The notes beneath the pieces were generated by a model, which did no database searches, was not told the origin of the DNA, and was given only the letters and a program-made list of their open reading frames with translations. From assembly GCA_047974625.1 (NCBI GenBank), contig JBKECK010000034.1, positions 1 to 64,000 on the forward strand: a stretch of 64,000 nt of DNA, in the 5' to 3' direction. Shown piece by piece: positions 16,323 through 25,600 of this stretch. How positions within the stretch are numbered: position 1 is the first letter of the stretch; each line of letters opens with the position of its first letter. Source of the stretch: CADEDH01 sp047974625 (GTDB taxonomy: Bacteria; Actinomycetota; Acidimicrobiia; Acidimicrobiales; SZUA-35). Both the position numbers and the translations under genes were made by a program.

Positions 16323-18107
16323 ATGACCGGAATGAACCAGCGAACATCGAGAATCAATGTGCTGCAGCTGGTGGTGGACGCGGTGATGGTCACTGCTGGC
16401 TGGGGTGTGGTGCTGACCCTCACTGATCTCACGATCGAGGCTCGGCGCTCGACGGAACGGTCGCTGGTGATGACGGCGATCGCGGCCATGATCACCCTGG
16501 TGGTCATGGATCATCGGGGTCTGTACGCCGGCCGGCCGGCCCTCCCCCGCACCGAGGAGATCTCCCGGGTGTTCCTGGCCGTGATCGCCGGCGCCTCCGC
16601 CTTGGCCCTCACCGCCGCCGTGCTCGACTGGCACATCGGAGCCAAGGAGCTCCTGGCCGGGGCGATCGTGGTCTTCACCCTGCGCACCCTGACCCGCGGC
16701 CTGTTGCGCACCCTGGCCACTGAGATCCGGGCTGGTGCCGACGCCGAGCAGGTGGTCATCGTCGGCACGGGCGACGAGGCCAAGGGCGTGGTGGACCTCA
16801 TCCTCGACCACCCGGAGGCGCGCTTCTGTCTCGCCGGCGTGGTCGGCAACCTGGCCGTCGCCGAGCGTTCGGGCATCAGTGAGCACTGGATCGGCCCGGC
16901 CGGTCGGCTCGCGGAGCTGATGCACCAGAACGGGGCCACCACCGCGATCGTCACCGCCACCGGTTTCCGGGGCGACCAGTTCCGGGAGATCACCCAGGAG
17001 CTCTTCCAGGCCGGATACGACGTCCACCTCACCACCGGGGTCACCCGGCTCGGCGAGGGCCGCTTCGGCGTCCGCTCCCTCTCCCACGAACCGCTGGTCG
17101 TCATGGAGCGCAACACCGTCCACCGGTCGCACCTGGCGGCCAAACGGGTGCTGGACGTGATTGGCGCCTCGATCGCCATGGTCCTGGCTGCCCCCATCAT
17201 GGCCGTGGCCGCGCTGGCCATCATGATCGAGGACGGCCGGCCCGTGTTCTACAGCGCCAAACGGGCGGGTCGCCGGGGCGAACAGTTCCCGATGTACAAG
17301 TTCCGTTCCATGGTCACCAACGCCGACGCCCTGAAGGCATCCATCGCCAGCGACAACGAGCGCACGGGGCCGCTGTTCAAGGTCTCGAACGATCCCCGGA
17401 TCACCCGGGTCGGCCGGATCCTGCGGGAGACCTCGATCGACGAGCTCCCCCAGCTCATGAACGTCCTGCGGGGCGACATGAGCCTGGTGGGGCCCCGCCC
17501 GGCTCTGCCCGAGGAGGTCCTCGCGTTCGACGAGGAGCTCCGCGACCGGGCCATCGTGCGGCCCGGTATCACCGGCCTCTGGCAGGTGGAGGCTCGCTCC
17601 AACTCGGCCTTCAACGCCTACCGGCGGCTCGATCTCCATTATGTGGAGAACTGGTCGATCGGCCTGGACCTCCGGATCCTGCTGGCCACGGTCGAGCAGG
17701 TGGTGGTCACCGTTGCCCTTCTCCCCCTACGGGCCTTCCGTCGGGGGGGCGCCGTCGACGGGGTGGTCACCACCCCCGAGCCGGCCGCCAACCCCCGGGG
17801 CCACCGGCGCCCACCGCTGGCCGAGCCGACCAGCCGCATCGGTACCACCACCGGACCGGTGCTGGCCGGCGCCGGATCGGCCCGGATGTCCACCACCGAA
17901 CCGGAGACGGCCCGCACGGTCGCCGCCGCCCGGGGATCCGGGGCGTCCGGTCAGATGGAGCCGGCCGGGGCCGTCGGCGAACCGAACGTGGTCATAGACC
18001 TGCGGGACCGCAGCCGGGCCCGCCGGGTGGCCGAGACCGGCCAGCTCACGGCCCGCTCCGACGTGCCGGACGAACTGCGTCGGGACGCCAGCGGCCGCAC
18101 CCACTGA
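16323..18107 (+). CDS. Polyprenyl glycosylphosphotransferase, full-length WbaP/WcaJ type
   Basis: Exopolysaccharide initiating enzyme, 594 aa. N-terminal membrane helices lead to a nucleotide-binding-like middle domain (VVIVGTGDEAKGVVDLIL, about residues 145-162). A penultimate helix (VLDVIGASIAMVLAAPIMAV) and the catalytic sugar transferase domain follow (YSAKRAGRRGEQFPMYKFRSM, TSIDELPQLMNVLRGDMSLVGPRP, RPGITGLWQVEARS). It loads sugar-1-phosphate on undecaprenyl phosphate. It carries an extra C-terminal tail of about 110 residues, rich in Pro, Thr and Arg, beyond the usual end near LLPLRAFRRG; its role is unknown. AGGG 7 bases before ATG 16323 is the likely ribosome-binding site. It is convergent with rfbF across a tandem-repeat tract. 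Confidence 0.92.
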   Translation: MTGMNQRTSRINVLQLVVDAVMVTAGWGVVLTLTDLTIEARRSTERSLVMTAIAAMITLVVMDHRGLYAGRPALPRTEEISRVFLAVIAGASALALTAAVLDWHIGAKELLAGAIVVFTLRTLTRGLLRTLATEIRAGADAEQVVIVGTGDEAKGVVDLILDHPEARFCLAGVVGNLAVAERSGISEHWIGPAGRLAELMHQNGATTAIVTATGFRGDQFREITQELFQAGYDVHLTTGVTRLGEGRFGVRSLSHEPLVVMERNTVHRSHLAAKRVLDVIGASIAMVLAAPIMAVAALAIMIEDGRPVFYSAKRAGRRGEQFPMYKFRSMVTNADALKASIASDNERTGPLFKVSNDPRITRVGRILRETSIDELPQLMNVLRGDMSLVGPRPALPEEVLAFDEELRDRAIVRPGITGLWQVEARSNSAFNAYRRLDLHYVENWSIGLDLRILLATVEQVVVTVALLPLRAFRRGGAVDGVVTTPEPAANPRGHRRPPLAEPTSRIGTTTGPVLAGAGSARMSTTEPETARTVAAARGSGASGQMEPAGAVGEPNVVIDLRDRSRARRVAETGQLTARSDVPDELRRDASGRTH

Positions 18108-18121
18108 AGACCTGTCTTCTC

Positions 18122-18201
18122 GGCTCTTCGGCCAAGGCCTCATCGCGATTTCGCCGGCTCTTCGGCCAAGGCCTCATCGCGATTTCGCCGGCTCTTCGGC
18201 C
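18122..18201 (+). repeat. Tandem array of the dispersed CTCTTCGGCC core repeat, locus A (34-bp period)
   Basis: Two full 34-bp units begin at 18122 and 18156, and a 12-base partial third unit begins at 18190. Each unit holds a 22-bp core (CTCTTCGGCCAAGGCCTC followed by ATCG) plus a 12-bp spacer ending GATTTCGCCGG. The array lies 15 bases after the sugar transferase stop, in a convergent gap. The same core recurs at 29.1 and 62.6 kb with different spacers. GCCG-GCTCTT-CGGC at the unit junctions can form a short hairpin, so termination is possible. Confidence 0.85.
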
Positions 18202-18275
18202 GGTGGGTCGAGCGGCCAGCGTCTCGGGCCTCAAGCCCGTGAATGCCGGCTGCGCCCGGATCCGGGGCGCCACCT

Positions 18276-19094
18276 TCACCGAACCGTGCCGGCGTTGAGC
18301 CAGGGCGTCTCGCCCCGCTCCCACATCTCGTTCAGCGCCGTGTACTCGCGGAAGGTGTCCATCCCCATCCAGAACCCGGTGTGGGGGAACAGCCCGAGAT
18401 TGTTCTCGTGGGTGAGGCGCTTCATCGGGTCGTGTTCGAAGAAGTGCTCGTCGTCGTCGGGCAGGTAGGAGAGGAATTCCTTCCGGAAGGCGAAGAAGCC
18501 ACCAGACACCCACCCCTCCGAGGACGGCTTCTCGGCGAAGTTCACCACCAGGCCGTCGGACTCCACCCCGAGCTCCCCGTAGCGGGAGGTGGGGTGCACC
18601 CCGGTCACCAGGCCCAGGTAGTCGGAACTGGCGAGGCTGGTCAGCTCGGCGCTGAGGTCCACGTCGCCCAACCCGTCGCCGTAGGTGACCATGAAGAAGT
18701 CAGTGTCGATCAGGTGACCCACCCTGGCGATCCGGCCCCCGGTGCCGGTGTTCAGGCCGGTGTCGACCAGGGAGACCTCCCAGTCGTCCAGCCGGTGCTC
18801 GGTGAGGTAGGTCTTCTCGTTGCCGCCCTTGGTGTGAACGGTCATGTCGGACATCATGTCCTGGTACTCGAGGAAGTACTGCTTGATGTCCCATCCCTTA
18901 TAGCCAAGGCAGAGGATGAAGCGCCGGAACCCGTGCGACGAGTACAGCTTCATGATGTGCCAGAGGATCGGCTGGTTCCCGATGTTGATCAGGGGTTTCG
19001 GGAGCTTCTCGGACGCCTCACGGATGCGGGTGCCTTGGCCGCCGCACAGGACGACGACCGGCGTGTCGGCCGGATTCGGATCGAGGGTGGGCAT
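18276..19094 (-). CDS. rfbF: Glucose-1-phosphate cytidylyltransferase
   Basis: Converts CTP and glucose-1-phosphate to CDP-glucose, the entry to CDP-3,6-dideoxyhexoses. 272 aa, close to the usual 255-260 for RfbF. The nucleotidyltransferase signature is VVLCGGQGTRIREASEKLPKP, followed by MKLYSSHGFRRFILCLGYKG, then TYGDGLGDVD with the metal-binding Asp, and EKPSSEGWVSGGFF. The C-terminal GMDTFREYTALNEMWERGETPW is typical of the family. The partner CDP-glucose 4,6-dehydratase (RfbG) is not in this window, while an epimerase related to CDP-paratose epimerase is (10729-11796). It is convergent with the sugar transferase and downstream of the third co-polymerase on the same strand. Confidence 0.92.
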   Translation of the reverse strand: MPTLDPNPADTPVVVLCGGQGTRIREASEKLPKPLINIGNQPILWHIMKLYSSHGFRRFILCLGYKGWDIKQYFLEYQDMMSDMTVHTKGGNEKTYLTEHRLDDWEVSLVDTGLNTGTGGRIARVGHLIDTDFFMVTYGDGLGDVDLSAELTSLASSDYLGLVTGVHPTSRYGELGVESDGLVVNFAEKPSSEGWVSGGFFAFRKEFLSYLPDDDEHFFEHDPMKRLTHENNLGLFPHTGFWMGMDTFREYTALNEMWERGETPWLNAGTVR

Positions 19095-19168
19095 GGGGCG
19101 AGCCTAGGCGGACCGCCGCACAGCCCGACGGCGGGCGGGGGGATCCGGGTGGATCGACCCGCGTGGTA

Positions 19169-21100
19169 TCAGCCGTCGGACGACCCGTTGGGCGAGTCCC
19201 CACCGGTCGCCCCGTTCGACGACGACCCGTTGGTCGACGAGGAGTCCTCCGGGGGCGGGGACGGGGAGTCGGAGGTCGTCGCCGCCGAACCCGCCACCGG
19301 GGAAGACCCCGAGGACGGGGACAAGCCGGACGAGGGGGCGGTGCCGGACGACGCCGGGGACGCAGACGGGGACGACGGTGTGGACGGCACGGTACCGGAA
19401 GAGCCGGCCGTCGATCCCGGGCGGGTGTCCCCGGACGGGGCCTTGGCGGCCATCGCGGCCGCCGTCTCCCGGTCGATGGTCTGGGTGGCCACCGGGGTAC
19501 TGCCCGTCCCCGGGGCCGCGATCGCCCCGTCGGCCCGGACAAGCTCCCCGCCGGAGGATCGCCGGGCCGGGGTGGTGACGACGGGCAGCAGCTTGCGGCT
19601 CACCGGTTCAAGCTGGCGGGCCAGGTCGCCCAGGGCATCGGCCTTCTGACGGGTCAGCGGGACGGCCAAGACCACGGCGTCGGCCAGGGTGGCCACCTGG
19701 ATGGTGGAGGCCAGGTCGAGGACCGGGCCACCGTCGACCACGACGATCTCGGCCTTACGACGGCAGGCGTCGAGCAGATCGGGCACGGTGTCCCGCCGGA
19801 GGGCGGCCGAACCCCGGTTCGGCCCGAGGCCGAGCACGGCCACGGCCGGATCCATGGTGCGGGTGAAGGCCGAGTGGCCCCGGGCGTCGACGGCGCCCAC
19901 TCCCCCACTGATCACGGCGGGAACGCCGCCGTCGGAGGTGGCATTGAACAGGGCCGTCACCCGGGGGTCCCGCACATCGGCGTCGACCAGCACCACCGAG
20001 GCACCGCCGGCGGCGAACCGTTCGGCCATGGCCAGGGCGAGCGTGGTGGCGCCGGCCGACCGCATGGTCCCGGTGACCAGCACGGTGAGCGAGCGGTTGA
20101 TCTCGGCCATCGCCTCGGCCCGGACACAGAGCTGGTCGACGACGGGTACCGCGGAGCGAGGCAGGGCCTGGAAGGCAGCCAGCTGGTTGCGGGCGATGGA
20201 ACGGTAGTGAGCCAGCTCGGCGGTGACGGGCACCCCGATGATGTCGCTCGCCGTGCCCTCGTCGAGCACCTTGGTGGAGAACCGGGCCCACAACAAGGCG
20301 ACCACGACACCGATGAGGCCCCCACCGATCAGGCCTCCAACCAGGAGGAGGTTGCCCCGCGACATGTCTGGTTCGGCTGGCAGCGGGGCGGGGGCGACGA
20401 TCTGGGTGTTGACCCGCAAGCGGGATTCGGCGTCCAACTCCACCCGGTTCGACTTCAACTGGATGAGTTCGGCCGAGATGACCTGGCGCCGCGACACCGC
20501 TCCGGGGTCGACCACGTCGGGCAGGGGTATCGGATCGGGGGTGGGGTCGTTGGCCCGGGGCAGGTATGGCGTCATGGCCTCCCTGAGCTGGGCGTCCACC
20601 GCGGCCAGCTCACCCTCCAGGGTGGCGATCCGGGCGTCGAGGTCCTGGCGGGCGGTCTCGTCGTCGTCGGTGGTGGCCAGGCCCCGGACGTAGGACTCAC
20701 CGTAGGTCTGGGCGATGGCCTGGGACAGCGCCGGATCGTCGGTGGTGGCGGTGATCTCCACATTGTCGGTTTCGGGGATCTGCTCGATCTCCACCACCTC
20801 GGCCAACATCCCGGTGCCGACCTCCTCGTCGGTGGCCTCTGTGACCTGCTCGGCCACGGCCTCCCTGAGCACACTGTTGTTGAGCACGGCGAGTTGGGAC
20901 ACGACGTAGCGGTCCGGGTCGGCGGAGAACAGGTTCACGTTGGCCCGTGTCGGCGCCTGGATCGACAGCGTGGCCGTCGAGGAGTACGAGTTGGACGCCC
21001 CCGGATCAGCCCGGAGGCCCGGCAGAGCACCCAGCAGGGCGCACAGGGTCACCAACCAGATTCGGCGGCGGAGGGCGGAGATGACGAACGCGAGTTCCAT
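19169..21100 (-). CDS. Wzz/BY-kinase-like protein with degenerate P-loop and Ser/Pro-rich tail (copy 3, probable pseudokinase)
   Basis: Chain-length-determinant-like membrane protein, 643 aa. It has an N-terminal helix (about residues 13-30), an extracytoplasmic Wzz region, a second helix near 250-270 (GNLLLVGGLIGGGLIGVVVAL) and a ParA-like cytoplasmic domain. The expected Walker A lysine is missing: the loop reads TGTMRSAGATTLALAMAE with Ala351 where GKT/GKS is usual. Walker A' (VVLVDADVRDPR) and Walker B (EIVVVDGGP) are kept. The C-terminal 120 residues are Ser/Pro/Gly-rich, and no tyrosine occurs after Tyr299, so the usual autophosphorylation cluster is absent. It probably has a structural or regulatory role rather than kinase activity. 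Four bases separate it from the polymerase stop upstream, so it forms a pair with polymerase 2. Confidence 0.85.
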   Translation of the reverse strand: MELAFVISALRRRIWLVTLCALLGALPGLRADPGASNSYSSTATLSIQAPTRANVNLFSADPDRYVVSQLAVLNNSVLREAVAEQVTEATDEEVGTGMLAEVVEIEQIPETDNVEITATTDDPALSQAIAQTYGESYVRGLATTDDDETARQDLDARIATLEGELAAVDAQLREAMTPYLPRANDPTPDPIPLPDVVDPGAVSRRQVISAELIQLKSNRVELDAESRLRVNTQIVAPAPLPAEPDMSRGNLLLVGGLIGGGLIGVVVALLWARFSTKVLDEGTASDIIGVPVTAELAHYRSIARNQLAAFQALPRSAVPVVDQLCVRAEAMAEINRSLTVLVTGTMRSAGATTLALAMAERFAAGGASVVLVDADVRDPRVTALFNATSDGGVPAVISGGVGAVDARGHSAFTRTMDPAVAVLGLGPNRGSAALRRDTVPDLLDACRRKAEIVVVDGGPVLDLASTIQVATLADAVVLAVPLTRQKADALGDLARQLEPVSRKLLPVVTTPARRSSGGELVRADGAIAAPGTGSTPVATQTIDRETAAAMAAKAPSGDTRPGSTAGSSGTVPSTPSSPSASPASSGTAPSSGLSPSSGSSPVAGSAATTSDSPSPPPEDSSSTNGSSSNGATGGDSPNGSSDG

Positions 21101-21104
21101 GAGT

Positions 21105-22502
21105 TCAGTTCCTCAGCGGTGACCGGTCCGGGTTCACCCGTGGTTGATGGTAGTGGCCCCGCTCCGGTGTGCTGCGGCGCCCGGCGCCGGCCCCGGAGCG
21201 GGCGAGACCCCGTCCGTCCAGGCTCCAGTCCCGGAAGCGGACACGATCGGCGAGGGTGCTGCCGGTCTCCAGCTCCATGCCGTGGCGGCGGAACAGCAGG
21301 GTGCGGAACAGCAGCAGGACGAGCAGCCAACCGCTGCCCAGGAACACCGGCTCGGAGAACGACATGTAGATCTGGACCACCATGACCGACACGATCCAGG
21401 CCCCGAGCTTGGCTCGGTCACGGATGACCCGGAACGCGTCGACCAGGGTGGTGGCGAACAGCAGGCCGAACACGACAAGCCCGACGATGCCCAGCTGGAT
21501 GCCGACGTCGAGGACCCCGTTGTGAGCGTGGGGCACCTCGAACCCGATGGACCGCCAGATGGCGGCAGTGGCCGGCGTCAGCGGTTCGGTTGAGAAGATA
21601 CCCCCGTAGCCCCACCCCAGCCAGGGCCGTTGCGACCAGAAGTCGAAGGCGGCGGACCATATGTAGGTGCGCCCGGTCAAGGTGACGTCCCGACCCGAGG
21701 CGCTGGTCAGCGTGGCCAAGGAGGCCAGCACGGCCAACCCGGTGAACACCGCCACCGACGCCGAGGTGACCAGGAACACACTGGAGCCCCGCAGATCGAG
21801 GTTCTGGTACAGCTGGAGCCACACCCAGACACTAAGGGCGAGCATGACCCCGCTCAGGCCGGTGACCGACTGGGACCCGACCAGGATGACGAAGATGGCC
21901 ACCACGAAGCTCCACTTCGGCAACCGGCTCCGGTCGAAGGTGAGGATCGTGACCAGGCCGAAGATCAGGTACGGGGCCATGGTGTTCTTGTGGGGGAACA
22001 GGCCGTGCCAGCCCGGCAGGTCGTCGGAGGCCCCGGTCTCGTCGATGTGGATCCGGGCCTCGGGCAGTAGGGCGATCGAGATCCCGGTGATGATCACTGA
22101 CAGGCGGACGGCCAGCAGCAGGGCGGGCACCAGCCGCTTCATCGACAGCACACCGGCAGCCAGGGGCATCCCGAAGGCGAGCGGGAGGTCCCGCGTTAGC
22201 AGGAACGAGGTGTTATCCGGACTGTCGGTCCACAGCACCGAGCAGGCCATGAGGCCCAACAGAGCCACGGCCAGGAGGGACACCGGGATCCGTTCGATGA
22301 CCAGGCGGGGGGCGAGGATCAGCGCGCCTAACAGGCCGACGAGCAGGGCGACCGAGCCCAGCAGGGGCACCAGACCGAGGCCGAGGACCTGGAATCCCAG
22401 GATCAGGCCAGCCACGACGAACACCTGACACCCGAAGGTGGCGATCGGTCCCAGTTCGTCGCCTTGCCCATCGAGAATCCTCGACGGTGCGGTTGCCGTC
22501 AT
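21105..22502 (-). CDS. O-antigen ligase/polymerase family membrane protein (Wzy-like, copy 2)
   Basis: Polytopic membrane protein, 465 aa, with about ten hydrophobic segments. The Wzy_C-type loop includes FPHKNTMAPYLIFGLVTIL, DVTLTGRTYIWSAAFDFW, LGWGYGGIF and the signature PHAHNGVLDVGIQLGIVG. It shares layout and motifs (LTGR, W, GYG, HAHN) with the protein at 5477 but is clearly diverged. It lies directly upstream of the pseudokinase-type co-polymerase (4-base gap), mirroring the co-polymerase/polymerase pair at 3804-6865 in reversed order. The C-terminus has a soluble Arg-rich tail of about 60 residues. ATG start. Confidence 0.87.
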   Translation of the reverse strand: MTATAPSRILDGQGDELGPIATFGCQVFVVAGLILGFQVLGLGLVPLLGSVALLVGLLGALILAPRLVIERIPVSLLAVALLGLMACSVLWTDSPDNTSFLLTRDLPLAFGMPLAAGVLSMKRLVPALLLAVRLSVIITGISIALLPEARIHIDETGASDDLPGWHGLFPHKNTMAPYLIFGLVTILTFDRSRLPKWSFVVAIFVILVGSQSVTGLSGVMLALSVWVWLQLYQNLDLRGSSVFLVTSASVAVFTGLAVLASLATLTSASGRDVTLTGRTYIWSAAFDFWSQRPWLGWGYGGIFSTEPLTPATAAIWRSIGFEVPHAHNGVLDVGIQLGIVGLVVFGLLFATTLVDAFRVIRDRAKLGAWIVSVMVVQIYMSFSEPVFLGSGWLLVLLLFRTLLFRRHGMELETGSTLADRVRFRDWSLDGRGLARSGAGAGRRSTPERGHYHQPRVNPDRSPLRN

Positions 22503-22648
22503 CGGCGGTCAGCCCGCAACATGTCCACCAGCATGCCGGAACCTGGGTGCGGCCGCGCCCCGCCCCCACCTGGTTTCGTGCCGGGCGGGAACATCGGCCC
22601 CCGGACATAGGCCGGGTGGACGCCCTGGCAGGGACGACACCGGACGGG

Positions 22649-25600
22649 TCACAACCGGACGGCGTCGGCCCCCAGGAGCACCCGGAGCTCGGGAATCAGA
22701 CCGTTGCCCGTGTCGACCCGGAACTGGTCGGCCAGGCGGACCGAGCGGGCGGCGCTCAGGTGGATGACCACCGGGGCATCGCCCTCGTGGGTGATCAGGA
22801 CCCCCTTGAGCTGGTCGATCAGGGCATCGGAGAGCTGCTCCGGCCGGAGCAGTAGCTCGAGGGCGGGCAGTCCGGAGACGTGGGTGGTGTCGAACACCTC
22901 CACGGTCTGGGCCATGAGCTTGGCCTGATCGTCCCGCTTGTCGACCCGGCCCCGGATCACCACCACCTGGTCGTCCTCCAAGAGGTGGCCGTAGTCACTG
23001 TAAGTCCGGGGGAAGACCATCGTCTCGACACTGCTGGTGAGGTCCTCCAGGACCAGCACCGCCATCAGATCACCCTTCCGGGTCCATTTCCGGTTGAAGG
23101 CGGTGACCACCCCGCCTACGGCGACGAACTGGCCGTCCTCGGCCTGGTCGAGGTCAGCCAAGGCGATGTCGGTCCGCCGGGCCAGGGCGTCCTCCACCCC
23201 CATGAGGGGATGGTCCGACACGTACAGCCCCAGCATCTCCTTCTCGAACGCCAGACGCCGGCTCTTCTCGAAGACCTCGTCGGGGATGACCGAGCGGTCG
23301 TCGAAGCCCACGTCCTCGGTGCCACCGTCGTCGTCACCGAGCGAGCCGAACAGGGTCATGACGCCCAGGTCACGCTCCCGGCGGGCGGCCACCGTCTTGT
23401 CGACGATGTCCTCGAAGGCCAGCAGCAGGCCCTTCCTCGGGTGACCCAGCGAGTCGAAGGCCCCGGCCTTGATCAACGACTCGATGGTCCGCCGGTTGAG
23501 AACCTGGTAGTCGACCCGCTGGCAGAAGTCGTAGAAGCTCTCGAACGGGCCGTTGGCGACCCGCTCGTCGAGGAGGAGCTGCATCTGGGCCACCCCCACG
23601 TTGCGGATGGCCGATAACCCGAACGGGATGGCGTTGAGCGCCTTGCCGTCCGGGTGCGGGATGGAGGTGAAGTCGATCTCGGACCGGTTGACGTCGGGGA
23701 CGAGGACGTCGATCCCCATCTGCCGGCACTCGTTGAGGTAGACGGCCGCCTTCTCCAGGCTGTTCTTCACGCTGGTCAGCAGGCAGGCCAGGTACTCGAC
23801 CGGGTAGTTGGCCTTCAGGTACGCGGTCTGGTAGCTGACGTACCCGTAGCCGTAGGAGTGGCTCTTGTTGAAGGCGTAGTCGGCGAAGCCCTCGATGACC
23901 CCGAACAGGGTCTCCCCGAAGCCGGCCCCGTAGCCCTCCCTCTCGCAACCGGCCACGAACTTCTCGCGCTCCTTGGCCATGAGGTCGCGCTTCTTCTTGC
24001 CCGCCGCCTTGCGCAGGCTGTCGGCGTCGGCCAAGGAGTAGCCGGCGAACTTCTGGCTGATCCGCATCATCTGCTCTTGGTAGATCATGAGCCCGTAGGT
24101 GTCGCCCAGGAGCTCCTCGGCGTCGGGGTGCAGATGCTCCACTGCCTTGCGGCCGTTCTTGCGGTCGGCGTAGTCGTTGTGCATGTTGGCCGCCATCGGC
24201 CCCGGGCGGTACAGGGCCACCAGGGCGGCCACGTCCTCGAACGAGGTAGGCGCCATCGACCGCATCAGGGCCCGCATCGGCGCCGACTCCAGCTGGAATA
24301 CCCCGATGGAGCGACCGGTCCGCAGCAGATCGTAGGTGGGGCCGTCCTCCAGGTCGACCGAGTCGATCGGGACCCGGGTGTCGTGGACCCGCTCGATCAG
24401 GGCCAGGGTGTCGGTGATGACGTCCAGGTTGCGGAGCCCGAGGAAGTCCATCTTCAGCAGGCCGAGGTCCTCCACCCCGTGCATCTCGTACTGGGTAACC
24501 ACCGGGGCGTCCTCGATGGCCTGGCCCGACTCCGGCTTGCGCTGGATGGGCAGATAGGTGGTGAGCGGATCCTTGGTGATCACCACCGCGGCGGCGTGGA
24601 TACCGTCCTGGCGCCGCATGCCCTCCAGACCCGTGGCTACGTCGACCACCTTGGCCACGTCGTCGTCGGTGTCGATCATCGACCGCAGTTCGGCCGCGGC
24701 CGCGTACCCGTCCACGTACCGCTCGTCGCGCTCCAGGCAGTACTTGAGCGGGGTGTCGCGCCCCATGACCAGCGGGGGCATGGCCTTGGCCACCTTGTCG
24801 CCCACCGCGTAGGGGTAACCGAGCACCCGGGCCGCATCGCGAACCGCGGCCCGGGCCTTGATCTGGCTGAACGTCACGATCTGGGCCACATGGTCGCGGC
24901 CGTACCGCTCCGCCGCGTAGCGGATCATTTCGTCCCGGTAGCGGGAGTCGAAGTCCATGTCGATGTCGGGCATCGAGATCCGCGACGGGTTGAGGAAACG
25001 CTCGAACAGCAGGTCGTAGCGGATCGGGTCGAGGTCGGTGATCCACAGGCAGTAGGCGACCGCGCAACCGGCGGCCGAACCACGACCGGGACCGACCCGG
25101 ATCCCGGTCTCCCGAGCGTGGCGAATCAGATCCCAGGTGATCAGGAAGTACGAGCTGAAGCCCATCCGTTTGATGACGTCGAGCTCGTAGACCAACCGGT
25201 CGACCACCTCGTCGCTGAGCTGGTCGCCCCATCGCTTACGGGCTCCCTCCATTGTCATATGGCTGAGATAGGCGTCGGCGTCGGTGAACTCGTCGGGGAT
25301 CGGGAAGTCGGGTAGCTGCGGCTTGCCGAACTCGATCTCGACGTTGGCCCGTTCCGCGATCCACAGGGTGTTGTCGCACGCCTCGGGGAGCTCCGCCCAA
25401 TCGGCCCGCATCTCGGCCGCGGTCTTCAGGTAGTGCTGGTCACCGTGGAACTTGAACCGGTCGGGATCGCTCATCAGCGCCCCGGTCTGCACGCACAGCA
25501 AGGCGTCCTGGGCCACGTGCCCGTGTTGCTCGGTGTAGTGGGTGTCGTTGGTGACCACCAGCGGAGCCCCAATCTTGCGGGCGATCTCGATGAGCTGGGG

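Noticed and set aside
18122..18201. Possible CRISPR array from the short direct repeats (also 29111-29289 and 62555-62640)
   Set aside because: Spacers within each array are identical rather than unique, units are too few, and there are no cas genes.
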